A DNA stretch of 63,591 nucleotides from a virus. This document shows positions 25,440-34,679 of this stretch, piece by piece. Both the position numbers and the translations under genes were made by a program. Within the stretch, counting starts at the first letter, position 1. Every line of letters begins with the position of its first letter. Under the pieces are notes generated by a model. It saw only the letters and a list, made by a program, of their open reading frames with translations, did not search any database and was not told the origin of the DNA. The stretch is taken from IMG/VR virus record IMGVR_UViG_3300044835_000051, positions 1 to 63,591 of that record, one strand, 5' to 3'.

Positions 25440-25885
25440 TGCACCGAGTTTCGTTCTTCAACCCGGCTGATGCGTCGGAATACGTGTGGCCGGTCAACCC
25501 GGACTTCGCGGCGGCGAATCAGTATGCGCAGAAGCAGCGTCAGATCACGCGGACGTCGAACACGGGTAACGTGGGCGCCACCAAGCAACAGGGCGACGAT
25601 GGCGACTATGTCATTCACTGGGAGCCGCTGGTGTGGCATCTGGCGCACGAGGAGGCGCTGTTCGCGTGGTATCAGATTTGCAAGACGCAGAGCATTTACC
25701 TGACGGACATGGGCGGCGAGCAGTTCGAGGGGCAGATCACCACCTGCGGACGTAAGCAGATCGGCGCCCTGAAGGGACCGGGAGACATGATCGCGGCACG
25801 CGGGTACTACTGCCAGTTCGTATTTGAGTTCGACTGTTACCGCTTCATTTCGGGTCCGATGTATTCTGCGGGTGTGACGCCGTGA
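25436..25885 (+). CDS. Distal tail/minor tail protein, 149 aa
   Basis: Two consecutive ATGs (25436, 25439) overlap the tape measure stop. The beta-rich sequence (VSFFNPADASEYVWPVNP, DYVIHWEPLVWHLAHEE) is the first gene after the tape measure, where Dit-like proteins lie. An aromatic patch ends in ARGYYCQFVFEFDCYRF. The family is inferred from position. Confidence 0.65.
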   Translation: MMHRVSFFNPADASEYVWPVNPDFAAANQYAQKQRQITRTSNTGNVGATKQQGDDGDYVIHWEPLVWHLAHEEALFAWYQICKTQSIYLTDMGGEQFEGQITTCGRKQIGALKGPGDMIAARGYYCQFVFEFDCYRFISGPMYSAGVTP

Positions 25886-26385
25886 GCTGTACGACGATGG
25901 AGCGGCGTGTATTCGCGTGTCAGTGTGGGCGCCGCATGGAATACGAATGCAATGCCGGCGGTCGGTCGCGCGAGTTGTGTGACGAATGTAGACGTGAGGC
26001 GAATCGCATCTCGGCTCGGGCGTCCGCAGCGCGACGGACGCCCGAGGAGCAGCGCAAGACAAATGCCGACTGGACGGCCCGCAACCTGGAGCTTCGCCGT
26101 CGCATCGCTCGCGAGTGGGCCAAGCGCAATCGCGATAGCGTGACGGCTAACACGCAGGCATACCGGGCTCGGAAGGCCGGCCTGTTTAGGCATCACGTGG
26201 ACCGTGGCGTGCTCTACGAAATCGACCGAGGGCTATGCGGCATCTGCGGCGAGCCCGTAGAACGCGACTCCAGTTGGCACGTAGACCATATCGTCCCGCT
26301 CTCGAAGGGCGGCGAGCATAGTTACCTGAATTGTCAAGTCTCGCATGGGCCATGCAATCAGCGCAAGAACGCGAAGCTCCCATGA
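25882..26385 (+). CDS. HNH homing endonuclease with zinc knuckles
   Basis: GTG 25882 overlaps the preceding stop. N-terminal cysteines (CQCGRRMEYEC, LCDECRRE) form a zinc ribbon, a basic helix follows, and the HNH core is near residues 115-160: CGICGEPV, WHVDHIVPLSKGG, CNQRKN. It splits two tail genes without disrupting either and is a likely mobile element. Its own stop overlaps the next ATG. Confidence 0.85.
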   Translation: MSCTTMERRVFACQCGRRMEYECNAGGRSRELCDECRREANRISARASAARRTPEEQRKTNADWTARNLELRRRIAREWAKRNRDSVTANTQAYRARKAGLFRHHVDRGVLYEIDRGLCGICGEPVERDSSWHVDHIVPLSKGGEHSYLNCQVSHGPCNQRKNAKLP

Positions 26386-28814
26386 CTACGCTCACTGATC
26401 GCTGGGAGACGCGCGAGCTGGTCGGCGCCAACCAGCATGCACTCGTCGTTCGCGTGCGGCTCGGCTACTTCGCCCGCGGCTACCTTGCGGCGGACCGCAT
26501 CGACACGGGCGAGCCGATTGTCCCCCCGCTCATCTACCAGGGCGTCAATCATGACTGCTGGAAGGCGGTGTGGACGCCGACGACGGACTGGATGACGGTC
26601 CCCGAAGTGCAGCAGGCGCAGTGGACGCGGAGCTTCGTGCAGAACGGGTCCTCGACCATGACGTTCACGATGGACAACGTCGCCTTCGAGGACACGGAGG
26701 GCGACGGCGGTCTCTACCACGTCATCAAGCGCGGCCACTTCTCTCCGATGCAGGGCGTCACCGTCCTGTCGCGGCCGGCGGTGTGGACGGACCCGTCGCC
26801 GTGGGCGAACGTGCTGAACGGAGGCTGTCAGGTCGAGTTGTGGGAGGGTTACGGAACGGGTGCCGAGGTCGTCCCGCTGGCTACGCCCGTCTCCCAGGTC
26901 ATCGACGGTGTGACGATGATGTCATGCTCACCGGGCGATGCTATCGCGAGGACGTGGACGGGACTGATCGAGGACGCCCACCTGGAGTCTCACCCCGATC
27001 AGATCGCTGTCACGGCCAGGGACTTCGGAGTGGCCATCACCGATCAGCGGCTAGTAGGCGATAACCACGCCCACGAGATCGTCTCACCGGTGATCTTTGG
27101 CGACCGCAAAGCATCGCTCGGGGAGGAGAAAGTGCCGCTTTACTCGACTTACTATGACGGCGGAAGCACCGAAGCCGTGGGAGAAGGCACAATCTACCAG
27201 GTCTCCGACGTCCCCGTTTCCAATAACCATTACGACCTCGTCAGCGGAGCGCACGACCACGCCACCGACCACTGGTGGGCGCAGTTCAAACTCAACGGCT
27301 ACACCGAGGAGCTGCTGCTCGCCCCGGTCCCCAGCGGCTACGTGAAGGACGCCAGCGGCCTCTACGAAGCGGTCAGCAGCTTCGAGGCTTGGATCAGTGT
27401 GTACGTGGGCGGACCGGCGGACTGGCCGTTCTCGTGGGCGGAGACGGACCTGAACGACGGAACCCAGCAGAAGCAGGGGCCGATGATGGACGGAGCCGTC
27501 CCCCTGACGGCCGGCGCATGGGTGGACTTGGGCCTCGGTTCCACACCTGACGGCATTCCATACGTCCGCCACTTCCCGACGCTCCCCGGCCCGCCCGGCG
27601 TCTACGAATTGGGCCACGGGCTTGACCTGCCCTTCGGTTCACGCCTACGGGTAACGATTACCAACCTCAACCTCAACCCGAACCCCGGACAACCCCTCGA
27701 CGCGGGCTTCTACGCCGGCCTGTATACCTTCGCGGCGCTCGTGTACGGCCACGGCGGAGCCGACGATGCGGCGGCGCCCGTGTACGACCCGAATGGAAGT
27801 GGGGTGGAGGGCAACCCCTTCGGTGGGACCGGGGTCAACCCGTACCATTGGGTGCTGGTCGAGGACGCCTCGGACGTTGTGGTCATGCTGCTGATCTGGG
27901 CGGGCTTCCCCGAATGGGACGTCGAACCGTTCGGCTGGTCGCTGTATCAGCCGCTCCAGTTCGGGGAGGACAAGTTCTTCCAGGACGTGATGAGCCAGAT
28001 ACTCGACCAGGGCAACTTCACGTTCGTCATGGGAGCACCAACGGCCGACGACAGAAGCATCGGCGTGCCGCACTTCAACTACCAGCGCGCCCTCAACGCG
28101 CCGCCGCCGGACATGGTCGAGGTGACGCACGAGGACCTACTGGAGACCGCACAGGTCGAGTGGAACCTGGCGAGCCTGCCGGACGAGATTCGCTACCGCG
28201 GCAACCCGACACCCGATGGGGCGACATTCGACGAGGACCTCGTGGCGTGCTTCCAGGCCGTGTACTACCCACCGTGGTCGTCGCAGCGCGCCGCTCAGAT
28301 CGTCGGCGACCTGACCACGCCGCAGCGCACGGCCGGCATACGCCGCAACTTCCTTCAGTCCGTAGGGGTGGGCGTGGCGATCGGGCTCAACTCAAACGAG
28401 GAGTGCGCCTTCGCCTGCGTTCTCGCGGCGATTCAGTACGCCCTCGCCATGTGTACGGGCCAATTCCAGATTCCCGGTAGGCCCGACATCGACCTCAACG
28501 ATCAGGTGAGCCTCATCGACATGGGGACCGCGCTCAACTCGCGCATGTGGGTGGCGTCCGTGCAGAGCACGCACAAGATGGGTCCGCAGGGCTCCTGGGA
28601 GATGGTGATCGGTGGCAGCTATGTCGACATGTCGGACTTCGATGCGATTCGCGCCGACTACGGCCTCTACTACACCAAGTATGTGATTCAGCAAGGGCCG
28701 GGCCACACCCTCCCGGCGCCGCCGTCCACCTACAACCTCGACAACCTCACGATCGACGACATGACAGTCCCATCGTACGGCGACCGGCCTTGGTCGTACT
28801 ACTGGAACTCATGA
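26382..28814 (+). CDS. Tail hub / tip protein, 810 aa
   Basis: ATG 26382 overlaps the HNH stop. N-terminal beta domains (WTRSFVQNGSSTMTFTMDN) and an RTWTGLIEDAHLESHPDQ pattern resemble hub proteins at the tape-measure end of the tail. A central Pro/Gly-rich beta domain is near residues 350-500. The C-terminal part (LNDQVSLIDMGTALNSRMWV) looks like a baseplate core. The role as hub or second minor tail protein is inferred from order, length and these patterns. Confidence 0.7.
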   Translation: MTTLTDRWETRELVGANQHALVVRVRLGYFARGYLAADRIDTGEPIVPPLIYQGVNHDCWKAVWTPTTDWMTVPEVQQAQWTRSFVQNGSSTMTFTMDNVAFEDTEGDGGLYHVIKRGHFSPMQGVTVLSRPAVWTDPSPWANVLNGGCQVELWEGYGTGAEVVPLATPVSQVIDGVTMMSCSPGDAIARTWTGLIEDAHLESHPDQIAVTARDFGVAITDQRLVGDNHAHEIVSPVIFGDRKASLGEEKVPLYSTYYDGGSTEAVGEGTIYQVSDVPVSNNHYDLVSGAHDHATDHWWAQFKLNGYTEELLLAPVPSGYVKDASGLYEAVSSFEAWISVYVGGPADWPFSWAETDLNDGTQQKQGPMMDGAVPLTAGAWVDLGLGSTPDGIPYVRHFPTLPGPPGVYELGHGLDLPFGSRLRVTITNLNLNPNPGQPLDAGFYAGLYTFAALVYGHGGADDAAAPVYDPNGSGVEGNPFGGTGVNPYHWVLVEDASDVVVMLLIWAGFPEWDVEPFGWSLYQPLQFGEDKFFQDVMSQILDQGNFTFVMGAPTADDRSIGVPHFNYQRALNAPPPDMVEVTHEDLLETAQVEWNLASLPDEIRYRGNPTPDGATFDEDLVACFQAVYYPPWSSQRAAQIVGDLTTPQRTAGIRRNFLQSVGVGVAIGLNSNEECAFACVLAAIQYALAMCTGQFQIPGRPDIDLNDQVSLIDMGTALNSRMWVASVQSTHKMGPQGSWEMVIGGSYVDMSDFDAIRADYGLYYTKYVIQQGPGHTLPAPPSTYNLDNLTIDDMTVPSYGDRPWSYYWNS

Positions 28815-29287
28815 CCAGCGGACGCCCCCCGGCGGGACAGCTACAGGCATCGCTCGCGGCGCTCACGATCGGCGTGGCCAAGGCAACGGCGGCCCGCGCC
28901 CAGGCGGGCTCGGCCTCGACCGGCGAGTACGACCAGCAGGTCAGGGTGCCGCTGACGGGCGTCGCGGCGCTCGCCCCGTCGATCATCGACAAGAACGTCA
29001 CGTGGCAACTCCCGTTCATCGCCGCCCCGGCGCAGAGGGCGCTTCCCTTCCTCACGCCGCAGTTCACGCCGGGCATCGAGTTCACCGCCCCCACGTCCCA
29101 GCTCGTTGTCATCACCGCGCACGTGATGGGCTGGACAACGAACCCGCAGAGCTGGTTCGTTGGCGCTGCGATCAGGTTCGCCGTGCAGGCGCCGGCCGCC
29201 GGGTCCGCCGATCAGGTCCCCTTCGCCGCCCTGGCGCACCTGACCTTTCAAGGCTACGCCACCTACCCAGGAGCGCCGACAACATGA
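28811..29287 (+). CDS. Minor tail protein, 158 aa
   Basis: ATG 28811 overlaps the hub stop. Beta-rich, with QLPFIAAPAQRALPFLTPQF and QLVVITAHVMGWT. It lies between hub and fiber. No family is recognised. Confidence 0.6.
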   Translation: MTSGRPPAGQLQASLAALTIGVAKATAARAQAGSASTGEYDQQVRVPLTGVAALAPSIIDKNVTWQLPFIAAPAQRALPFLTPQFTPGIEFTAPTSQLVVITAHVMGWTTNPQSWFVGAAIRFAVQAPAAGSADQVPFAALAHLTFQGYATYPGAPTT

Positions 29288-30849
29288 CCCCCATACGAAC
29301 GCCCTTCGCCGGCTATGAGGTGCTAGGCCCCGGTGACCCGCTGTCCTCCGACGGGTACGCCTTCCAGAAGCGCGACCCGCAGGTAGCCGACCGGCTCGGC
29401 CAGATCGGCGCGGTGCTTCACCGCCACGACGCTCACGCCGCCTTGGTGGACCCAACCCTTGCGGCGGTGCTGGGGACGGCCAGCTCCGGCGGGTCGATCG
29501 CTGCGGGACTTCGGCTCTACCTCACCTACACGCTGCTCGACGCGGACGGCGGGGAGACGCTGCCGGTGGCCGTGCAGAACATCGTCATGGCCCCCGGCTT
29601 CCTGACGCCCGCCGGGGCGCCCACGCTGGCGCCCACCTTCTCGACGGGGGCGTTGCAGAAGGGCAGCTATGGCTATGCGATGAGCGTGGCCGATGGTGCC
29701 GGCGGGGAAACGACGATCGGTCCGAGCGCACAGGTCCTGCTGCCGGGGGGGCACCCGAACGCGACGATCGGCATAAGCGGCCTGGCTGCCGTCCTGGCGG
29801 CATCGTCGGGCGGGTCGCTGACGGCGAGCTGGCGTCTGTGGCGTAAGCGCAACGGCGGCCCGTGGTACCTGATTGGCACCGGGACTGGCGACACCTTCAG
29901 CGACAACGGGGTGGCGGGCGACTGCTCGGTGGCGCCGCTGCTTCAGAGCACCACCAAGGGAACGAACACGCTGACCGTTGAGGTGCCCACGGGGCAGCCC
30001 TCGGGCACGACGGACTTCAACGTCTACGTGTCGCAGAACGGCAGCTTCACGGCGCCGTGCCTGATCGGCGGTCCGTACCCCGCTTCGGACCTGGGGACCA
30101 CCAAGACGTTCACGGCGCTCACGTTCACTGGGGGGGCGCCGCCGCCGATCTCCACGAGCTACCCCGGCGCCGATCAGATCGACCCGGACACGGACATTCT
30201 CTTCTGGACGTGGAAGCGCACGCAGCTTACCTATGCGGCGCTGATCGCGTTGACGGGCAACACGACCGGCGACGTTCGCGTGGCGCTTGACACCGCGCTC
30301 ATGTATACGTGGGACGGCACCGGCTGGGAGCGGCTGCCGTGGCGTTACGCGGTGGCGGACTTCGCGAGCTTGCCGACGCTCGACCTGCGCGACGGCGACG
30401 TGTGCCAGACGCTTGACACGCATGTCCTCTGGACGTATGACCTGGGGCTCACCGCCTGGCGTCCCCCGAGCCTTCAGCGGCAGACGGCGGCGACGGCCGT
30501 GACCGCGCTGGTGGCGGCGACGGAGACTGCCGAGGCGTTGAACATGGTCGGGTTCGGCATGACCATTTACGCCGTGACTGTAGATGCGGCGTGCCGGGTG
30601 AGAATCTACCCGACGGCCGCCCTCGCCCTCGCCGACGTCGCCCGAGGCGCGTCGGCCGACCCGGACGTCGCCGCGCAGAACGGCTGCTACTGCGAGCTGA
30701 CGTTCGCCGGGGCGGGAACGGTCAGCCTGACGCCCACTGTCGTCGCGATCATGCAGGAGGGGACGCTGGCGCACGACATAGCGGCCAACGTAAGCTCGCC
30801 CGCAGGCGGCGATGTCAACTTCACGCTGTTCGGCTACCGGCTCGACTGA
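29284..30849 (+). CDS. Tail fiber protein, 521 aa
   Basis: ATG 29284 overlaps the preceding stop. The N-terminal 70 residues are helical, then Gly/Thr-rich beta modules (GSYGYAMSVADGAGGETTIG, TLTVEVPTGQPSGTTDFNVY) resemble fibronectin-like repeats of phage fibers. The C-terminal domain includes LPTLDLRDGDVCQTLDTHV and a final beta module. It is probably part of the receptor-binding apparatus. Confidence 0.7.
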   Translation: MTPIRTPFAGYEVLGPGDPLSSDGYAFQKRDPQVADRLGQIGAVLHRHDAHAALVDPTLAAVLGTASSGGSIAAGLRLYLTYTLLDADGGETLPVAVQNIVMAPGFLTPAGAPTLAPTFSTGALQKGSYGYAMSVADGAGGETTIGPSAQVLLPGGHPNATIGISGLAAVLAASSGGSLTASWRLWRKRNGGPWYLIGTGTGDTFSDNGVAGDCSVAPLLQSTTKGTNTLTVEVPTGQPSGTTDFNVYVSQNGSFTAPCLIGGPYPASDLGTTKTFTALTFTGGAPPPISTSYPGADQIDPDTDILFWTWKRTQLTYAALIALTGNTTGDVRVALDTALMYTWDGTGWERLPWRYAVADFASLPTLDLRDGDVCQTLDTHVLWTYDLGLTAWRPPSLQRQTAATAVTALVAATETAEALNMVGFGMTIYAVTVDAACRVRIYPTAALALADVARGASADPDVAAQNGCYCELTFAGAGTVSLTPTVVAIMQEGTLAHDIAANVSSPAGGDVNFTLFGYRLD

Positions 30850-31553
30850 TGCCGACCCGGACGGACGACTTCTCCACCGACACACTTGCCTCGCGGTACT
30901 CCCTGTTCGTAGGCAGTATCGGGACGACCTACGGGTGGGCACCCGGCCTAATCAGCTCCGTGTACCGGCCCAGTGGTGGAATCACGACGCTGTGGCTGGA
31001 TGAGGCGGCTGGAGTCACGGCACTGACGGCGGCGACCGTGGACCTGACCATCTTGCAGGCGATCGTAACCCCCACCATGCAGGCCGACATGTTCGTCGGG
31101 GTGGTGGCGCCGGGCTTGACGGACGGCATCTATGGCTGGCTCACGGACGGTGGTGACGCGAATATCGTGGCGATGTCCTCCACCGACCCGGCGGACAACT
31201 TCACAGACACCTCCCCCTACTCGCCCCCGGTCGGGTTGGACTCCACGACCGGCTCAACGCCCGCCATTATGCACCTAGAGTTCGACGCCAGTTCAGGCGT
31301 AGCGACACTCACCTTCGGTGGTACTGTCCTCGTCACGAGCACCGTGCCGCCCGCGATGGTGACGGCATGGCAGGCCGTCGAGTTGTTCGCGGCGGGTGGC
31401 GTTGGCTGCCCGAGCCTGGTCGACGAGCCCTCCTTTTCGCCGTGGGCCTACGACCTGAGCGGGACCACGCCTCCGCCGCCCCCACCACCGCCACCACCAC
31501 CCGTAGCGTCGGGTTTGATCGTCGCCGGCCCGCACCTGACGGGTTACCTATGA
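30849..31553 (+). CDS. Tail-tip protein A with poly-proline hinge, 234 aa
   Basis: The N-terminal motif DDFSTDTLASRYSLF is followed by a beta sandwich. A run of eleven prolines near residues 207-217 precedes the C-terminal tag SGLIVAGPHLTGYL. The same N-motif, hinge and tag recur in the next gene, so the two are tandem paralogues. A role as receptor-binding or accessory tip protein is inferred from position at the end of the tail block. Confidence 0.65.
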   Translation: MPTRTDDFSTDTLASRYSLFVGSIGTTYGWAPGLISSVYRPSGGITTLWLDEAAGVTALTAATVDLTILQAIVTPTMQADMFVGVVAPGLTDGIYGWLTDGGDANIVAMSSTDPADNFTDTSPYSPPVGLDSTTGSTPAIMHLEFDASSGVATLTFGGTVLVTSTVPPAMVTAWQAVELFAAGGVGCPSLVDEPSFSPWAYDLSGTTPPPPPPPPPPPVASGLIVAGPHLTGYL

Positions 31554-32188
31554 CCTACATCGACAACTTCAGTACTGACCGCTTCACGAGCGGCGACTAC
31601 ACGCTCGATTTGGGTTCCCCGCCGCCCGCATCTGTCGTGCCGCACGCCATGACGGTCCTGGGAACCAGTTACGTACGATGGTTGGACGAGCGTTCGGTGC
31701 TAACGGTGCCGTTTAGCTGCGAGATGGACGTGTTGGCGATGCCATTGGCGCCAACCCTGATCGCCGTGGGCGTCGCAACTCCCGACATATTGAACGGAAT
31801 AGACGTGGGCTTTGCGAGCGGTAGCTTCATAGCGAACGTCAACGATCAGGCCGACACCGGCGATCTGGTAAGCGGAACCACGGCGATGACATGGCCCACG
31901 GGCGACATTACCCTCGCCGTGTCACTGGCAGCGGACGGGTCCTATGTGGCTTCGCTGGGCGTCAACACCTTTACCGCGACCGTGGCTCCGGCGTTGATGG
32001 CCGCGCTGGCGGCACGCACGCTCTACCCCTTCGGCTATATCGTCGGCGACTCGCTCTCCGGCCACGACGTCGTGGCGAGCGAATGGCGGCACAGCGAGGC
32101 CGCACCGCCACCACCGCCGCCCGCTGCCGTGGGTTCGATCGTCGCCGGCCCGCACCTGACGGGCTTCAGGCCAAGCCGAGGCAGATGA
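31550..32188 (+). CDS. Tail-tip protein B, paralogue of the preceding gene, 212 aa
   Basis: It begins MTYIDNFSTDRFTSGDYTLD and ends after a shorter poly-proline run with GSIVAGPHLTGFRPSRGR. Outside these shared ends the beta domain is strongly diverged from the upstream copy. It is the last gene of the structural block. The 84-bp gap that follows carries the palindrome at 32235 and the ribosome-binding site of the recombination block. Confidence 0.65.
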   Translation: MTYIDNFSTDRFTSGDYTLDLGSPPPASVVPHAMTVLGTSYVRWLDERSVLTVPFSCEMDVLAMPLAPTLIAVGVATPDILNGIDVGFASGSFIANVNDQADTGDLVSGTTAMTWPTGDITLAVSLAADGSYVASLGVNTFTATVAPALMAALAARTLYPFGYIVGDSLSGHDVVASEWRHSEAAPPPPPPAAVGSIVAGPHLTGFRPSRGR

Positions 32189-32234
32189 TTCCCGCAGCAC
32201 GCGAGAACGAACACGGGTTCCGTCCGAAGGTATC

Positions 32235-32251
32235 TGTAGCCTGGTGCTACA
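32235..32251. promoter_or_regulatory. Palindromic operator candidate, copy 1
   Basis: TGTAGCC-TGG-TGCTACA lies in the gap before the annealing-protein gene, 21 bases from its ATG and just upstream of CCAGGAGG. It matches the palindromes at 47510, 53736 and 58208 (TGTRGYA-N3-TRCYACA). Confidence 0.55.
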
Positions 32252-32272
32252 CAGCCAGGAGGTCACGAGAAG

Positions 32273-33241
32273 ATGCCGCAAGAGAGCCCATTCCCGCCGA
32301 TACCGGACGCCCCCGCGCAGGAAGGCGCACGCTGGCGCCACCACAAGCCGACCTCCGAGCAGGTCGCCGAATGGTTCAAGACCGTGCCGATGGACGAAGG
32401 CATGGAGCACGGACACTACGTCGGCGGGGTTGTCATCATACCCCAGTCCGAGAAAGTGAAGTACGCAACCGAGCGCGGCACGATCGAACGTCACGAGATG
32501 GTGTTCACCCCGTACATTCAGATCGCCACCCGCGTCGCCTACTTCCGCCGGCTCGCCGAGTCCCGCGGACTGATACCGCGCATCGGCGCCGCACAGGTGC
32601 CGCGCAACGCCCAGGTGAACTCACCCTACTTCAACGCCAACATGCCCGAGGGCTTCTGGTTCCACGTCATTCCCTCAGAACTCGCGCCGGCCCGGTTCCT
32701 GTGCTGCACGATGGTCGCGCAAATGTTCGAGCCCCAGTCCTACGGGTCACGGGTCGCCGGCTCTGAGCCGATGCCGGTGCTCGAAGGCGTTGGCGTCAAG
32801 CAAGGCTCCGCCGGCAGCGACGCCAACGGAATAATGAAGGTGATGACCGGCGCCATCGGGAGAGCCCTCGCCGCCGCCGGCATCTTGGTCGCCGGCACCG
32901 GCTTCGCCTCCGCCGACGACATGCAGGAGTACACCTCCCAGCCCGAGGCCGGCCCCGCCGCTGCGCAGCTCCCTGACACCGACATTCCCGCAGGGGTGGT
33001 GGAGGTGCCGACCGACCCCGCCGAGGCGCTCACGGCGCTGCGCAGGCGGGCCGTAGCCCTCCACGCCCGCATGCAGGGGACCACCGCCTCCGCCGAATGG
33101 AGCCCCTGGTGGCAGGAGCGCTCGACGAACGAGGGCTGGGGCGGGCTCAACGACATTCCCGCCGACCAGCTCACGGGCGTCGTCGCGAAACTGGAGCGGC
33201 TCGTCCAAGCCGCCAAGCCGCTAACTGGAGTGGAGGCGTAA
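32273..33241 (+). CDS. Probable single-strand annealing protein (ERF/Rad52-like)
   Basis: It anneals complementary single strands in phage recombination. The supporting pattern is MTGAIGRALAAAGILVAGTG followed by FASADDMQEY, near residues 190-220, typical of the ERF/Sak families (T-x-A-x-GRA...S-A-x-x-M). The N-terminal half has MVFTPYIQIATRVAYFRRLA. The C-terminal region after an Ala/Pro/Asp linker has WSPWWQERSTNEGWGGLN and a closing helix. It opens an operon that also holds RusA and a Cas4-like nuclease. The ATG has AGGAGG 11 bases upstream. The family call is by motif only. Confidence 0.6.
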   Translation: MPQESPFPPIPDAPAQEGARWRHHKPTSEQVAEWFKTVPMDEGMEHGHYVGGVVIIPQSEKVKYATERGTIERHEMVFTPYIQIATRVAYFRRLAESRGLIPRIGAAQVPRNAQVNSPYFNANMPEGFWFHVIPSELAPARFLCCTMVAQMFEPQSYGSRVAGSEPMPVLEGVGVKQGSAGSDANGIMKVMTGAIGRALAAAGILVAGTGFASADDMQEYTSQPEAGPAAAQLPDTDIPAGVVEVPTDPAEALTALRRRAVALHARMQGTTASAEWSPWWQERSTNEGWGGLNDIPADQLTGVVAKLERLVQAAKPLTGVEA

Positions 33242-33669
33242 TGCGCAGTGAGAGATTGGCAGCGTTCATCTTCCGCCTGGCCCGCGATGAAATACCCACC
33301 GGCAAGATCGAGGAGCACGTCCGCGTCGTCTGCAAGGCCCACACACACGGCGGCCGACATGCCGAGACGGGCGAGGGGGTGGTCTACGAGCCCGAGTGCG
33401 CGCACATCGGCGAGTGGGCGCAAGAGGTAGCCGACCGGCTGCTCGACGGGCTCGGCGAGGAGCACTCCGATCGCGATAAACTTGCCAAGGTCCGCGAGAT
33501 CATTCTCGCGCCGTATACCATCGGCGGCCAGCCGGGACAGGAGGACGACACCGGGGTTCAGCGTGACGCGATAGTCGAGCAGAACCATGAGCGCATCACC
33601 AAGGTCGCGAAGGTGCTGGGCCTACGAGGCATCGCCACCCCCGTCGAATGGCGAGGCCCCCCGCGATGA
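33241..33669 (+). CDS. Hypothetical protein, 142 aa
   Basis: ATG 33241 overlaps the preceding TAA (TAATG). The helical protein has a Cys/His-containing middle (VCKAHTHGGRHAETGEG, ECAHIGEWAQEVADRLL) and a C-terminal helix. It is part of the recombination operon; no function is recognised. Confidence 0.6.
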   Translation: MRSERLAAFIFRLARDEIPTGKIEEHVRVVCKAHTHGGRHAETGEGVVYEPECAHIGEWAQEVADRLLDGLGEEHSDRDKLAKVREIILAPYTIGGQPGQEDDTGVQRDAIVEQNHERITKVAKVLGLRGIATPVEWRGPPR

Positions 33670-34100
33670 CCTTCACTAAGACCGTCGCCGCCTACCTGAC
33701 AGGCTGGCTGATCGTCCAGCCGCTCTACAACCGGCTGCTGAACGCCTACCGCAAGCGGGAGATGGAGCACCCGAGCGAAGAGACACTCGTCTACTTCGAG
33801 CGTCAGGCCAAGGCGATCGTCAACTGCATGGAGTACCGCAACTCCTGGCCGCCGCGCGTCTGCCCACGGTGCCTGCGCCCGTACGGCGAGCACGGCCGCA
33901 ACCAAGCGCACGGCCCCGGCTTCTGCATCGAGCGCAAGTACGCCGACGCCGACGCCTTCGTCCTCTCCACGGAACAGGCCGGCGCCGTCCTGGCTTACAT
34001 TCAAGGCGACCACTTCGAGGCGCACGACATCGACGCCGCCGTCAGGGTGCTGGCGCCACCCGACAAGGAAGAGGGCATGGGGACGAAGGGCTACCGATGA
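33666..34100 (+). CDS. Hypothetical zinc-site protein, 144 aa
   Basis: ATG 33666 overlaps the preceding TGA. A hydrophobic N-terminal segment (VAAYLTGWLIVQPLY) is followed by a likely zinc site, VCPRCLRPYGEHGR...GFC. The C-terminus is acidic. It could be membrane-anchored. The function is unknown. Confidence 0.6.
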   Translation: MTFTKTVAAYLTGWLIVQPLYNRLLNAYRKREMEHPSEETLVYFERQAKAIVNCMEYRNSWPPRVCPRCLRPYGEHGRNQAHGPGFCIERKYADADAFVLSTEQAGAVLAYIQGDHFEAHDIDAAVRVLAPPDKEEGMGTKGYR

Positions 34101-34297
34101 TTCACGGCGACCCCCTGAAGCTGGAGCCCTACCGCGTCGAGTGGCGTAGCGACCTGACGACGAGCTGGGTGGTGATGGCGAGCTGCGAATCGCACGACGA
34201 GGCGCGCGAACTCCTGCTCGTGAACCTCAGGGCGTACGGGGGTCAGGTCCGCATCGTCGTCCAGCACGTGACCGAGGCGAAGGGACTCGGCGCATGA
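34097..34297 (+). CDS. Small hypothetical protein, 66 aa
   Basis: ATGA overlaps at both ends. It has a single alpha/beta fold pattern (YRVEWRSDLTTSWVVMASC, DEARELLLVNLRAYG). No function is recognised. Confidence 0.55.
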   Translation: MIHGDPLKLEPYRVEWRSDLTTSWVVMASCESHDEARELLLVNLRAYGGQVRIVVQHVTEAKGLGA

Positions 34298-34479
34298 AGC
34301 GACTGCTGCGCCGGGCCTTCGACGTGGAGATTCAGTCGTACGGCTGGGACCTCAGGCTCTGGCCTATCGGCCGACTGTACTTCAAGCGTAAGGGCACAAC
34401 GTCCGGCGTCGAGAGGACGGTGGGCCTCTATCGCATGGCGCAGTGGGAGTACTCGATTATGTGGTGGGTGGCGGGGTGA
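34294..34479 (+). CDS. Small hypothetical protein, 61 aa
   Basis: ATG 34294 overlaps the preceding stop. It is basic and Trp-rich (YGWDLRLWPIGRLYF, WEYSIMWWVAG). The stop overlaps the next GTG. No function is recognised. Confidence 0.5.
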   Translation: MKRLLRRAFDVEIQSYGWDLRLWPIGRLYFKRKGTTSGVERTVGLYRMAQWEYSIMWWVAG

Positions 34480-34679
34480 CACGCCCGGCCGACCTGCGGC
34501 GCGGCGACGAGATCATCGTGCCGTCTACGCATGAGCTTGCGGGCCAGACCGTGTGCGTCAACGACGTGAGCGTGGCCGTGGACGACGACGACCGCTGGAC
34601 GCTCTGGACAAAGGGCGAGCGTCCCAGCACCATCGCGATCGTGTGCGCGGCCGACGATGAGATCGAGCGGCTGCCATGA
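34476..34679 (+). CDS. Small beta-rich hypothetical protein, 67 aa
   Basis: GTG 34476 overlaps the preceding TGA. RRGDEIIVPSTHELAGQTV and DDRWTLWTKGERPSTIAIVC suggest an SH3-like barrel. It immediately precedes and overlaps the RusA gene. Confidence 0.55.
   Translation: MTRPADLRRGDEIIVPSTHELAGQTVCVNDVSVAVDDDDRWTLWTKGERPSTIAIVCAADDEIERLP

Noticed and set aside
29323-30942. 539-codon minus-strand ORF opposite the tail fiber
   Set aside because: Arg-rich shadow of the fiber gene, with no domain pattern and no start signal.
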